Source: Bdellovibrionales bacterium (GTDB taxonomy: Bacteria > Bdellovibrionota > UBA1018 > CAIMNF01). From it: a stretch of DNA of 20,465 nt. Location: assembly GCA_947457605.1 (NCBI GenBank), contig CANGWP010000021.1, positions 1 to 20,465 of the forward strand, in the 5' to 3' direction. Made by a program: the position numbers and the translations under genes. This document shows positions 7,208 to 14,178 of the stretch, piece by piece. Position 1 is the first letter of the stretch; each line of letters opens with the position of its first letter. The notes under the pieces are model-generated. The model ran no database searches. It saw only the letters and a list, made by a program, of their open reading frames with translations, and was not told where the DNA came from.

Positions 7208-8143
7208 TCACTTTTTTGAAAGAGGGTGGGCCTTAAGATAAGAGTCCTGGATCTCGCCGAGGTTCAGGTGGGTATAGCGCTGGGTCGTAGAGAGCCTGGA
7301 ATGACCAAGAAGCTCCTGAATGCTCCGAAGATCCGCCCCCGCACTCAAAAGGTGCGTGGCGAAGCTATGGCGGAGCGCATGGGGGGAGATTTGGCGATTT
7401 TCATCAATCCATTCAGGGGAAAGCGTTGCAGCCCGAAGAAGAAGCCGCGCAAGAATGTAGGCGATTCCTCGCGAGGTAAGAGGGGTTCCCCGATACCCCA
7501 AAAAGACCAAGGACGGATCTCGGGGCTCAGGTCTGACACTCAGGTAATCCTCCAGCGCCTTCCTGGCAGGCCCGGGAAGAGGCAACCACCGTTCTTTGCG
7601 ACCCTTACCTGTGACCCGGACCCATCCGGCTTTGGATTCGAATGCCTCGCGGGTCAGACCCGCAACCTCGCTTACCCGAAGCCCGCAGCCGTACATCAAC
7701 TCAATCAAGGCCAAATCCCGACTTCCTGTCCAGCTGGAGAGATCAGGGGCCCGAAGCAACTCAAGAATTTCCTCGATTTTGAAGAACTCCGGAAGCTTCT
7801 GCTCGGTTTTGGGAGAAGGGATCAGGGCAAGCCAATTTCTTTCCACAACCCCCTTGCGCTTCAGATATTTGAAAAACGTTCGAAGCGCACTCATCTTCCG
7901 CGCAACTGAAATATTTTCGTTCTGTTGCATCAGGCCTCCAGTGAAGGAGCGGAAGTGAATTGCCTGGATCTGGGAAAGCTCGGAGCCGTACTGAATCTCG
8001 AATTCCACCCTCAAATGTTCTGCAAACTGCAGAAGATCAGTCTCATAAGCTCTGCGCGTCTCGGGTGACCAATTCTTTTCATTGATGCCATACTCGAGGA
8101 AAGCATGGATCCAATCCTTTACGGTTGCTGGCATACTCCACAT
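7208..8143 (-). CDS. xerC: Tyrosine recombinase XerC-like
   Basis: A 311-residue tyrosine recombinase with the normal XerC/XerD architecture: an N-terminal SAM-like core-binding domain (about 5-110) and a C-terminal catalytic domain. All catalytic residues are present: Arg156 (GLRVSE), Lys180 (TGKGRKER), His255 and Arg258 (HALRHS), His281 (LLGHS) and the nucleophile Tyr290 (TQRYTHL). XerC and XerD act at the dif site with FtsK to resolve chromosome dimers. The ending HPLSK resembles XerC more than XerD, though this cannot be settled here. The ATG at 8143 lacks a clear ribosome site. The ATG three codons later has GGAG only one base away. It heads the minus-strand operon and diverges from trmFO across 17 bases. 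No attachment site or mobile-element context is present, so it is the housekeeping enzyme. Confidence 0.88.
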   Translation of the reverse strand: MWSMPATVKDWIHAFLEYGINEKNWSPETRRAYETDLLQFAEHLRVEFEIQYGSELSQIQAIHFRSFTGGLMQQNENISVARKMSALRTFFKYLKRKGVVERNWLALIPSPKTEQKLPEFFKIEEILELLRAPDLSSWTGSRDLALIELMYGCGLRVSEVAGLTREAFESKAGWVRVTGKGRKERWLPLPGPARKALEDYLSVRPEPRDPSLVFLGYRGTPLTSRGIAYILARLLLRAATLSPEWIDENRQISPHALRHSFATHLLSAGADLRSIQELLGHSRLSTTQRYTHLNLGEIQDSYLKAHPLSKK

Positions 8144-8160
8144 AGTTTAATTCAAAAAGG
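8144..8160. promoter_or_regulatory. 17-base divergent gap between xerC and trmFO
   Basis: Only 17 A/T-rich bases separate the two divergent start codons. Both promoters must therefore lie largely inside the opposing coding sequence, or the transcripts must have almost no leader. TTTAAT (8146-8151) is a five-of-six -10 match for trmFO with no good -35, and AAGG directly abuts the trmFO ATG. Confidence 0.4.
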
Positions 8161-9504
8161 ATGCAAACGGTTCATATTATTGGAGCGGGTCTGGCGGGAT
8201 CCGAGTCCGCCTGGTTTTTGGCGGAAAAAGGCGTTCAAGTTGTACTTCATGAGATGCGGCCCACTCACAACACTCCTGCACACAAAACCGCCCAGTGCGC
8301 GGAACTCGTTTGCTCCAATTCCCTGAAATCCAAATCACCGGTATCCGCTCCTGGAATGATGAAAGCCGAAATGCGCATGGTGGGTTCGCTTGTTCTTCAG
8401 GCCGCCAACCTCGCCGAGGTTCCCGCAGGAGAGGCGCTCGCTGTGGATCGGGATGTTTTTTCAAACTACATTACCGGGAAACTCAAGTCTCATCCCAACA
8501 TCACACTGCAAACGGGAGAGGTGACCAGACCGTTCGAGGGTCCCGGCGAAATCACCCTGATTGCGAGCGGTCCGTTGACATCGGACGCTCTTGCCTCCTG
8601 GATTGCAGAAGCCACCGGTCAGGAGGATCTTTATTTCTACGATGCGATTGCTCCCATCATCGACGCCTCGAGCATTGACATGGGCTCAGCATTCACCGCA
8701 AACCGCTACGACAAGGGTGGCGAGGAGGCTTATATCAATTGTCCACTCTCCAAGGAGGAATACGATGACTTCATCGATGCACTTCTCACTGGCGAAATGG
8801 TACCCACGAAGAACTTCGAGAAGGAAAAATATTTCCAGGGATGTCAGCCGATCGAAGCCATTGCAGCAACCGGCCGCGACTCCCTTCGTTTTGGACCGAT
8901 GAAACCTGTTGGCCTCACTGATCCCACTACCGGCCGCCGCCCCCATGCAGCGGTTCAGCTTCGTCCCGAAAACAGATCAAAGACCGCATACAACATCGTA
9001 GGCTTTCAAACCCGTTTGAAATACGGCGCTCAAACCAAAGCGCTTCGACTGATTCCCGCCCTGAAAAATGCCGAATTTCTTCGCATGGGATCCATGCACA
9101 GAAACACATTTGTTTGCGGACCAAAGGCCCTACGGCCCGATCTCTCGCTCAAGGGACACCCGAGGGTTTATCTTGCGGGACAAATCACCGGAGTTGAGGG
9201 CTACCTCGAATCCGCCGCCTGCGGAATGCTTGCCGCGATCTTCATTCACGCGCGGATTCTGGATCGACCCCATTCCGCTCCGCCATCAAACACCGCTCTC
9301 GGAGCCTTGTTATCCCACGTTACCGCTTCCGATCCGGATCGATATCAACCCAACAACATCCAGTTTGCACTTTTTGATCCAAAGTTCTTTGAGGGAACAG
9401 ATGGCTTGAAAAAGGATGCCCTTCGCGAGACGCTATCAAAGCAAGCGCCAAACCACTTCAAACACTGGATGAACTCATGCGAAATGCTCTTTTTGTCTTC
9501 CTAG
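8161..9504 (+). CDS. trmFO: FADH2/methylene-THF-dependent tRNA uridine-54 C5-methyltransferase
   Basis: A 447-residue flavoprotein that makes ribothymidine at position 54 of tRNA using 5,10-methylenetetrahydrofolate and FADH2. Seen in the sequence: the Rossmann FAD motif GAGLAG (8-13), the MRP...H.T.....LVCSNSLKS block with Cys51, CPLSKEEYDDF (about 194-204), and FQGCQPIEA with Cys228, which corresponds to the catalytic Cys226 of Bacillus. LRFGPMKPVGL (242-252) is diagnostic of TrmFO rather than GidA. The length is typical. TrmFO is found in many Gram-positives, deltaproteobacteria and relatives that lack SAM-dependent TrmA. The start matches the family's. The last 28 bases overlap the transporter gene, so the two are probably cotranscribed. 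Confidence 0.95.
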   Translation: MQTVHIIGAGLAGSESAWFLAEKGVQVVLHEMRPTHNTPAHKTAQCAELVCSNSLKSKSPVSAPGMMKAEMRMVGSLVLQAANLAEVPAGEALAVDRDVFSNYITGKLKSHPNITLQTGEVTRPFEGPGEITLIASGPLTSDALASWIAEATGQEDLYFYDAIAPIIDASSIDMGSAFTANRYDKGGEEAYINCPLSKEEYDDFIDALLTGEMVPTKNFEKEKYFQGCQPIEAIAATGRDSLRFGPMKPVGLTDPTTGRRPHAAVQLRPENRSKTAYNIVGFQTRLKYGAQTKALRLIPALKNAEFLRMGSMHRNTFVCGPKALRPDLSLKGHPRVYLAGQITGVEGYLESAACGMLAAIFIHARILDRPHSAPPSNTALGALLSHVTASDPDRYQPNNIQFALFDPKFFEGTDGLKKDALRETLSKQAPNHFKHWMNSCEMLFLSS

Positions 9505-10370
9505 GTGCCGGTCTCTGGGCAACCGACACCCTGTTCCGCCAACCCTTGATGCACGATCTTTCGGCACTGACGGTTGTTTACTTCGAACACATCATTGCGA
9601 CTCTTGTGAGTTTCATCTGGGTACTTTGGTTTGCCCGCCGTGATTTTTTCATGGGTTTCACCCAGACCCTGGGCGCCGTACTGATTGGTTCACTGGGTTC
9701 TGTCCTTGCGACTCTTTGTTTTACCGAGAGCTTCAAGTTCGTGAATCCGAGCGTCTCGATCCTGCTGCAAAAAGTGCAGCCCCTGATCGTGATCGGTCTT
9801 TCCCGGGTCTTCCTCGGAGAGAAGATCACCCGCACGTTTTTTCTTTGGGCCACGCTAGCCCTGATCAGCGCCTTTTTCTTGAGTTTCCCCGATGGCTTCC
9901 GCCTTCAAACCTTGCTCAGTCAGGCCAACTATGGAGCCGCCCTCGCATTTCTTGCGGCAGTTCTTTGGGCGACTTCCACCGTTATCGGAAAGGCAAGCTT
10001 GAAGAGTGCCAATCCGGCCGCCCTTTCTTTTTGGCGTTTCGCCTCCGGGCTGATTCTTCTTTTGGTAATCATGCGAAAGTTTCCGACGGCCCAAATCGAA
10101 GTCCCCTTTGTGTGGGGTCAGTGGAATGTTCTCCGGTCCATCGCGTATATGGCGATCATCCCGGGTTTTCTGGGGGTTTACCTCTACTATCGTGGATTGC
10201 AAAAGGTGCGGGCATCCAGCGCCACTCTTCTTGAACTATCCTTTCCTCTCACTGCCGTGGCGATCAATACCGTGTTTCTCGATCTTCATCTTGCAAAGAT
10301 TCAGATTCTTGCCGCCTGCGCCCTTTTGATTTCCATGATCGGTGTGGGGATGAGTTCAAAATCCGGCTGA
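9477..10370 (+). CDS. EamA-domain (DMT superfamily) transporter
   Basis: A 297-residue hydrophobic protein with about ten predicted membrane helices in two EamA repeats. The first begins at FVFLGAGLWATDTLF (residues 6-20), and the second at LAFLAAVLWATSTVIGKASLK, which shows the repeated A..LWA.....GK pattern. Each repeat ends in a conserved block (VQPLIVIGLSRVFLGEKI and LSFPLTAVAINTVFLDLHL). Such proteins export or import amino acids, metabolites or nucleotide sugars, and the substrate is not predictable here. The start at 9477 has GGAT(GA) about five bases upstream and overlaps trmFO by 28 bases. The stop is one base from the stop of the opposing SIMPL gene, leaving no room for a separate terminator. 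Confidence 0.88.
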   Translation: MRNALFVFLGAGLWATDTLFRQPLMHDLSALTVVYFEHIIATLVSFIWVLWFARRDFFMGFTQTLGAVLIGSLGSVLATLCFTESFKFVNPSVSILLQKVQPLIVIGLSRVFLGEKITRTFFLWATLALISAFFLSFPDGFRLQTLLSQANYGAALAFLAAVLWATSTVIGKASLKSANPAALSFWRFASGLILLLVIMRKFPTAQIEVPFVWGQWNVLRSIAYMAIIPGFLGVYLYYRGLQKVRASSATLLELSFPLTAVAINTVFLDLHLAKIQILAACALLISMIGVGMSSKSG

Positions 10371-10371
10371 A

Positions 10372-11070
10372 TCAGTTCTCGATTTGAAACGTCACATCCA
10401 CTTCGTGATGAATGTTCTGCTTTGCAGCCTCAAGGGTGGGCGCCGGCATTGACCGGGCCATCATGGGGGCACTTTCCATCATCATGGGTCCGGGCGGGCG
10501 CGTTCCTGCTGTGCGCTCCTCAATTTGAATCACAGGCCCCATCCTGCCTCCAAGGGTCCTAACAAGTTCAGTCGCTTTTTCACGTGCGTTTTTGGCGGCG
10601 ATCGAAAGACAGTTCTTTTTTTCCTCCAGTGCCCGTGCATCCGAGAGATAGGTCTGAAGCGAATGACTGTTTCGAATTCCCGCCTCACCCGCAATCGACA
10701 AGATCTCCCCGAGACTTGGAATCTCTGTCGTCACCGCACGAAGGCCGATTCGACACTGAAATCCTTTGCTCACGCTTTTATTGTTTTCCCAGGCAGTCAG
10801 TTCTTGAACGGTATATTCTGCCTGCGAAAGTTCGAGATTCTTGAATTTTGATTTCTTCAGCTCCGCTCGGAGCTTTTCGTGCAACTCCGTGGCACGCTTG
10901 ATCGCGGCCCTCGCATCGGGAGCTTGCGCATCGGCAACCATGATCACACTCCCGCGATCCGGGTCCACTTCCAGATTGCATTCGCCACTTACCATCACCT
11001 TCCGATCAAGGGCGAATGAGTTGACCGAAAAAATAATGCACGCGATGAGAAAGAGAGGATTCATATTCAT
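10372..11070 (-). CDS. SIMPL (DUF541) domain protein, exported
   Basis: A 232-residue protein with an N-terminal signal peptide (MNMNPLFLIACIIFSVNSFA, cleavage about residue 20) followed by a SIMPL/DUF541 domain. The start GECNLEVDPDRGSVIMVADAQ, the helical stretch with repeated Ala/Lys/Glu, YTVQELTAWEN and the AREKATELVRTLGGRMGPVIQI segment match the family. A Met/Pro-rich linker (about 193-215) precedes the last strand VDVTFQIEN. These periplasmic proteins (E. coli YggE is one) have been linked to oxidative-stress tolerance, and the mechanism is unclear. It lies 151 bases downstream of another exported-protein gene on the same strand and converges with the transporter gene. The ribosome binding site is weak, and the ATG at 11064 is an alternative start. 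Confidence 0.85.
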   Translation of the reverse strand: MNMNPLFLIACIIFSVNSFALDRKVMVSGECNLEVDPDRGSVIMVADAQAPDARAAIKRATELHEKLRAELKKSKFKNLELSQAEYTVQELTAWENNKSVSKGFQCRIGLRAVTTEIPSLGEILSIAGEAGIRNSHSLQTYLSDARALEEKKNCLSIAAKNAREKATELVRTLGGRMGPVIQIEERTAGTRPPGPMMMESAPMMARSMPAPTLEAAKQNIHHEVDVTFQIEN

Positions 11071-11171
11071 GGAACCAGTTTGCTTTAAGGCACTTCACTT
11101 GAAAAGCGGTTTTCGGTCTGTCTTCGTTAGAAACTGGATATCTAATGGTTCCACTTGCTGGGGAAATGGAA

Positions 11172-11203
11172 GGGGGGCAAGCACGACCGTCCTTTTGCCC
11201 GCC
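11172..11203 (-). terminator. Stem-loop downstream of the barrel-like gene
   Basis: GGGCAA/TTGCCC pair perfectly, and the stem extends by two G-C pairs past one mismatch (arms 11172-11180 and 11195-11203, loop 14 bases). It begins about 19 bases after the stop at 11222 on the minus strand. The minus-strand 3' side is C/T-rich rather than a clean U-run, so termination may be weak or the stem may protect the mRNA end. Confidence 0.35.
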
Positions 11204-11221
11204 CTCTCTATTCTCCAACCC

Positions 11222-11878
11222 TCAAAAACCAAGGAACGTAGCTCCCACCATTGCGACGAAGAGATTCTTCCCGGGAGTAATGGTGAGATCAGGCCTTGCC
11301 ATGATGCTGACATGAGGACTTACCTTGAACTCACCCTCCAATCCGACATTTGGATAGACCTTCCAAAGTGAGCCGTTTGAATCTGAGCCTGCCCCTAGAT
11401 TGAGCGAACTTGCATCACTCCGATAGATCAGGTTTCCTCCGCCTCGGACTGTAAATCGAACATCATCGTCCAGATATCCCCCGATCTTTACGTCCAGAGG
11501 AATCTGGATCAGATTCGATCCACCGCCTGCACTCGCACTGTTGCCGAAGAAGTTCGCATCGTTGGGCCCCGGGTGCGAGAAAAGTCCCGAGAGACTTAGC
11601 CCTATGTAGTTCCCCATCGGGTCATCGCCGAGGATTTGCCCGGTAAGGTTAAGGTCAAAAGAAGCACCCACAGTGGCTCTTGATGTCGCAGCCCCTGAGC
11701 GGTCTTCATAGACAAGCGCCCCAAGCTGGGGCGTAAAGCCCCATTTCTGATCCTTCAGGGTTCGCTGTTTGTATTCCATTCCCTCACTGATCACAGCCTG
11801 ACCTCTGGTTTGGGCATGTGTGGATTGGGTAAAGAGTCCGACAAAAAAACAAGCCACTAGAATTCGATATATTTCCAT
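11222..11878 (-). CDS. Exported protein, probable small outer-membrane beta-barrel
   Basis: A 218-residue protein starting at the ATG at 11878, chosen because AAGGAG lies 6 bases upstream and a clear signal peptide follows (MEIYRILVACFFVGLFTQSTHA, cleavage before Gln23). Upstream in-frame ATGs give no signal sequence. The mature part is Gly/Asn/Ser-rich with alternating strands (GFTPQLGALVYED, TVGASFDLNLTG, YIGLSLSGLF, VRFTVRGGGNLIYR) and ends in FLGF, a terminal aromatic typical of barrels recognised by BamA. Its function is unknown. Cotranscription with the SIMPL gene is possible but uncertain because of the hairpin in between. Confidence 0.78.
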   Translation of the reverse strand: MEIYRILVACFFVGLFTQSTHAQTRGQAVISEGMEYKQRTLKDQKWGFTPQLGALVYEDRSGAATSRATVGASFDLNLTGQILGDDPMGNYIGLSLSGLFSHPGPNDANFFGNSASAGGGSNLIQIPLDVKIGGYLDDDVRFTVRGGGNLIYRSDASSLNLGAGSDSNGSLWKVYPNVGLEGEFKVSPHVSIMARPDLTITPGKNLFVAMVGATFLGF

Positions 11879-12009
11879 AGAATCTCCTTGCCATTGACCA
11901 GCAAATCCAATGCCAACCGTAAACATGATGAGCGTCATGTCGATTCTGATCCATGTCATATCCATCCATATTGAACAGGAATACTCTCGGAACAGAAAGA
12001 GGAAGCCTT
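11879..12009. promoter_or_regulatory. Divergent intergenic region with an inverted repeat
   Basis: The 131 bases between the barrel-like gene (minus) and the CBS gene (plus) must contain both promoters. The clearest structure is the palindrome CATGA-TGAGCG-TCATG (11924-11939), near further ATG/CAT-rich repeats (11938-11971). It could be a regulator site shared by both genes. No confident -35/-10 pair was found. Confidence 0.35.
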
Positions 12010-12432
12010 ATGATCGAGAAAAAGACCTTGGAACAAATCATGACGAAACACCCTTTGACCATTCTGGAGGAGGACTCTCTTCAGAAGGCAAGCGACCTGA
12101 TGCTTCAGCGGCGAATTCGTCATTTGCCGGTAACTGATTCAAAAGGAGAGGTGATCGGGATCCTGAGTGATCGTGACATCCAGCGAGGCATGATCGTGAG
12201 AATGATTGAGGGGGAACTCGAGATGGTACTTTCTCCAAATCGGAAGGTACGTGATTTCATGAGTTGGCCTCCTCGAATCGTGAATACCGAGACGCCGGTC
12301 AAGAAAATCGCAGAGATCATGATCGAAGAAAAAATCTCCGCACTTCTTGTGGAATCAAATCAGACTCACAAGGTGCGTGGGATCATCACAACAGAAGATC
12401 TGCTGAAAGACTATCTGAGCTCGCTCTCTTGA
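12010..12432 (+). CDS. Tandem CBS-domain protein
   Basis: A 140-residue protein made only of two CBS domains (Bateman module). The first runs over about residues 7-65 (IMTKHPLTILEEDSLQKASDLM, then RHLPVTDSKGEVIGILSDRDI) and the second over 77-138 (VRDFMSWPPRIVNTETPVKKIAEIM, then KVRGIITTEDLL). Such stand-alone modules bind adenine nucleotides and regulate partners, but no partner is visible here. The ATG at 12010 has AGAGGA about seven bases upstream; an upstream in-frame start would add 19 residues not belonging to the domain. It is cytoplasmic, probably monocistronic and converges with ychF (26-base gap). Confidence 0.9.
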   Translation: MIEKKTLEQIMTKHPLTILEEDSLQKASDLMLQRRIRHLPVTDSKGEVIGILSDRDIQRGMIVRMIEGELEMVLSPNRKVRDFMSWPPRIVNTETPVKKIAEIMIEEKISALLVESNQTHKVRGIITTEDLLKDYLSSLS

Positions 12433-12458
12433 TTCGGTCCGTTCAGAATCCGTGGTCA

Positions 12459-13559
12459 CTAAACATTGAATCTGAAGTGCATGATGTCTCCATCCTGCAC
12501 CACATATTCCTTGCCTTCCAAACGCAGCAGACCCGCATCCCGGATTTTGGCTTCGGAGTGATGCTTCATCAGATCATTGTAATGAAACACTTCCGCACGG
12601 ATGAATCCCCGCTCGAAGTCCGTGTGAATCACCCCCGCAGCTTGAGGCGCCTTCCATCCTTTGTGAATGGTCCAGGCGCGCACTTCTTGCTCACCCGCAG
12701 TGAAATAGGTTTGAAGACCCAACAAATCGTATCCTGCGCGGATGACGCGGTTCAAGCCGGGCTCTTCCATTCCCATATCGGCCAAAAAGCCCTTTTTGTC
12801 TTCTTCGGCGAGCTCCGCAATCTCGGACTCAATCTTCCCGCAGATCGGCACCACAGGTGCGTTTTCTTTTTTCGCGTGGTCGGCCACTTTCTTCACGTAT
12901 TCATTTGCAAACGGATCGGCGATCGATGCCTCATCGACGTTCGCAATGTACATCACGGGCTTGATCGTAAGAAAATGCATCTCATGAACGATCTCTTTTT
13001 CTTCGGGAGAAAGTCCGCATGCGCGCACGGTCTTGCCCTGATCGAGCATCGGCTTGATTTTTTCAAGAACCCCCACCAGCGCTGCGGCTTTCTTGTCGCC
13101 GGCACGGGCCTGCTTTTGTGAATTGGTGAGCTTCTTCAATACCGCCTCAAGATCACACAGAACAAGCTCGGTATCGATCGTCTCAATGTCACGAATCGGA
13201 TCGACCGATCCCTCCACGTGCACGATGTTCGAATCGTTGAAACAGCGAACCACATGGGCGATCGCATCCGTCTCACGGATGTGTCCCAAAAACTGGTTTC
13301 CGAGGCCCTCACCCTTCGATGCCCCACGAACGAGACCTGCAATGTCCACAAAGGTCATGATTGCGGGCACAAGCTTTTGAGGTGGAATGTACTTGGTGAT
13401 TTGCTCAAGCCTCGGATCGGGAACCTTCACAATTCCGGTGTTCGGCTCAATGGTGCAAAACGGATAGTTTGCAGCCTCGGCTTTGGCGCTGGTCAGGGCA
13501 TTGAAGATAGTGCTTTTTCCGACGTTCGGAAGTCCGACGATTCCACATTGTAAACTCAT
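12459..13559 (-). CDS. ychF: Redox-regulated ATPase/GTPase YchF (Obg family)
   Basis: A 366-residue translation-associated P-loop ATPase homologous to YchF/OLA1. The Walker A motif is GLPNVGKST (9-17), the G3 region is VDIAGLVRGASKGEGLG, where Leu replaces the usual Gln as in all YchF proteins, and the specificity motif is NVDE instead of NKxD, which explains ATP preference. A coiled-coil region is followed by the C-terminal TGS domain (AWTIHKGWKAPQAAGVIHTDFERGFIRAEV). It binds ribosomes and is linked to stress responses. It is the last gene of slt-prs-pth-ychF, nine bases after pth, a common pairing with pth in Proteobacteria. Confidence 0.96.
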   Translation of the reverse strand: MSLQCGIVGLPNVGKSTIFNALTSAKAEAANYPFCTIEPNTGIVKVPDPRLEQITKYIPPQKLVPAIMTFVDIAGLVRGASKGEGLGNQFLGHIRETDAIAHVVRCFNDSNIVHVEGSVDPIRDIETIDTELVLCDLEAVLKKLTNSQKQARAGDKKAAALVGVLEKIKPMLDQGKTVRACGLSPEEKEIVHEMHFLTIKPVMYIANVDEASIADPFANEYVKKVADHAKKENAPVVPICGKIESEIAELAEEDKKGFLADMGMEEPGLNRVIRAGYDLLGLQTYFTAGEQEVRAWTIHKGWKAPQAAGVIHTDFERGFIRAEVFHYNDLMKHHSEAKIRDAGLLRLEGKEYVVQDGDIMHFRFNV

Positions 13560-13568
13560 AGATCCTGA

Positions 13569-14168
13569 CTATTTATCTTGAGAACCCTTGGGTCGTCCAT
13601 GGAATTTGTTCATGGCCTGACCGATTTTCCCCTGAAAAACAAGGCGGATTCCCGCTTCCGCTTTTTTGAACAACTCTTCAAGCCCATCCCACTCTGGATC
13701 CGGAATTTGCCCCAATACATAATCTGCAACATCCATCCTCGAGTTGAAATTGCGAGGGTGTCCGATCCCAAGTCGAACCCGATGGTAGCCCTGATGGTCG
13801 GAGCCAAGACTTTCGTCAATCGACTTAAGCCCATTGTGGCCTCCGGCACTTCCCCCGGTTTTAAAGCGAATCTCAAGCGGTGAAATATCAAGTTCATCGT
13901 GCAGAACCACGAGATCCTCGGGGGCGCATTTGAAAAATGAAAAAAACGGAGAAACGGAGCGCCCCGAAAGATTCATAAACGTTTGGGGTTTAATGAGGAG
14001 TACCTGCTCGCCCTCAACCTTCGCCGAATAGACCTCGGCCTTGTTTTTGATCACAGGCCCCTGCGCCTTCCATTGCTCGACCAGGTAATCCAAGCACAAG
14101 AAACCGATATTGTGCCGGGTGGATTCATACTGGGGACCCGGATTGCCAAGACCTACCACGAGCTTCAT
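13569..14168 (-). CDS. pth: Peptidyl-tRNA hydrolase
   Basis: A 199-residue enzyme that cleaves peptidyl-tRNA released from stalled ribosomes. Active-site residues are at their usual places: Asn9 and the catalytic His19 in VGLGNPGPQYESTRHNIGF, the NLSGRSV block, and the LHDELDISPLEIRFKTGGSAGGHNGLKSI block with the conserved Asp and Asn. The length is normal. It begins 10 bases after prs and is followed at 9 bases by ychF. Many related bacteria place ribosomal protein L25 (rplY/ctc) between prs and pth; here it is absent. Confidence 0.97.
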   Translation of the reverse strand: MKLVVGLGNPGPQYESTRHNIGFLCLDYLVEQWKAQGPVIKNKAEVYSAKVEGEQVLLIKPQTFMNLSGRSVSPFFSFFKCAPEDLVVLHDELDISPLEIRFKTGGSAGGHNGLKSIDESLGSDHQGYHRVRLGIGHPRNFNSRMDVADYVLGQIPDPEWDGLEELFKKAEAGIRLVFQGKIGQAMNKFHGRPKGSQDK

Positions 14169-14178
14169 TCATCACACC

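Noticed and set aside
7226..7909. Plus-strand open frame antisense to xerC
   Set aside because: It is a shadow: the xerC frame has all catalytic residues.
7208..8143. Tyrosine recombinase as evidence of an integrated element
   Set aside because: Its sequence and gene context fit housekeeping XerC, and no attachment repeats, cargo or tRNA junction are nearby.
12264..13121. Long plus-strand open frame (285 codons) antisense to ychF
   Set aside because: It is a frame shadow of a highly conserved gene with no recognisable domain and starts inside the CBS gene.
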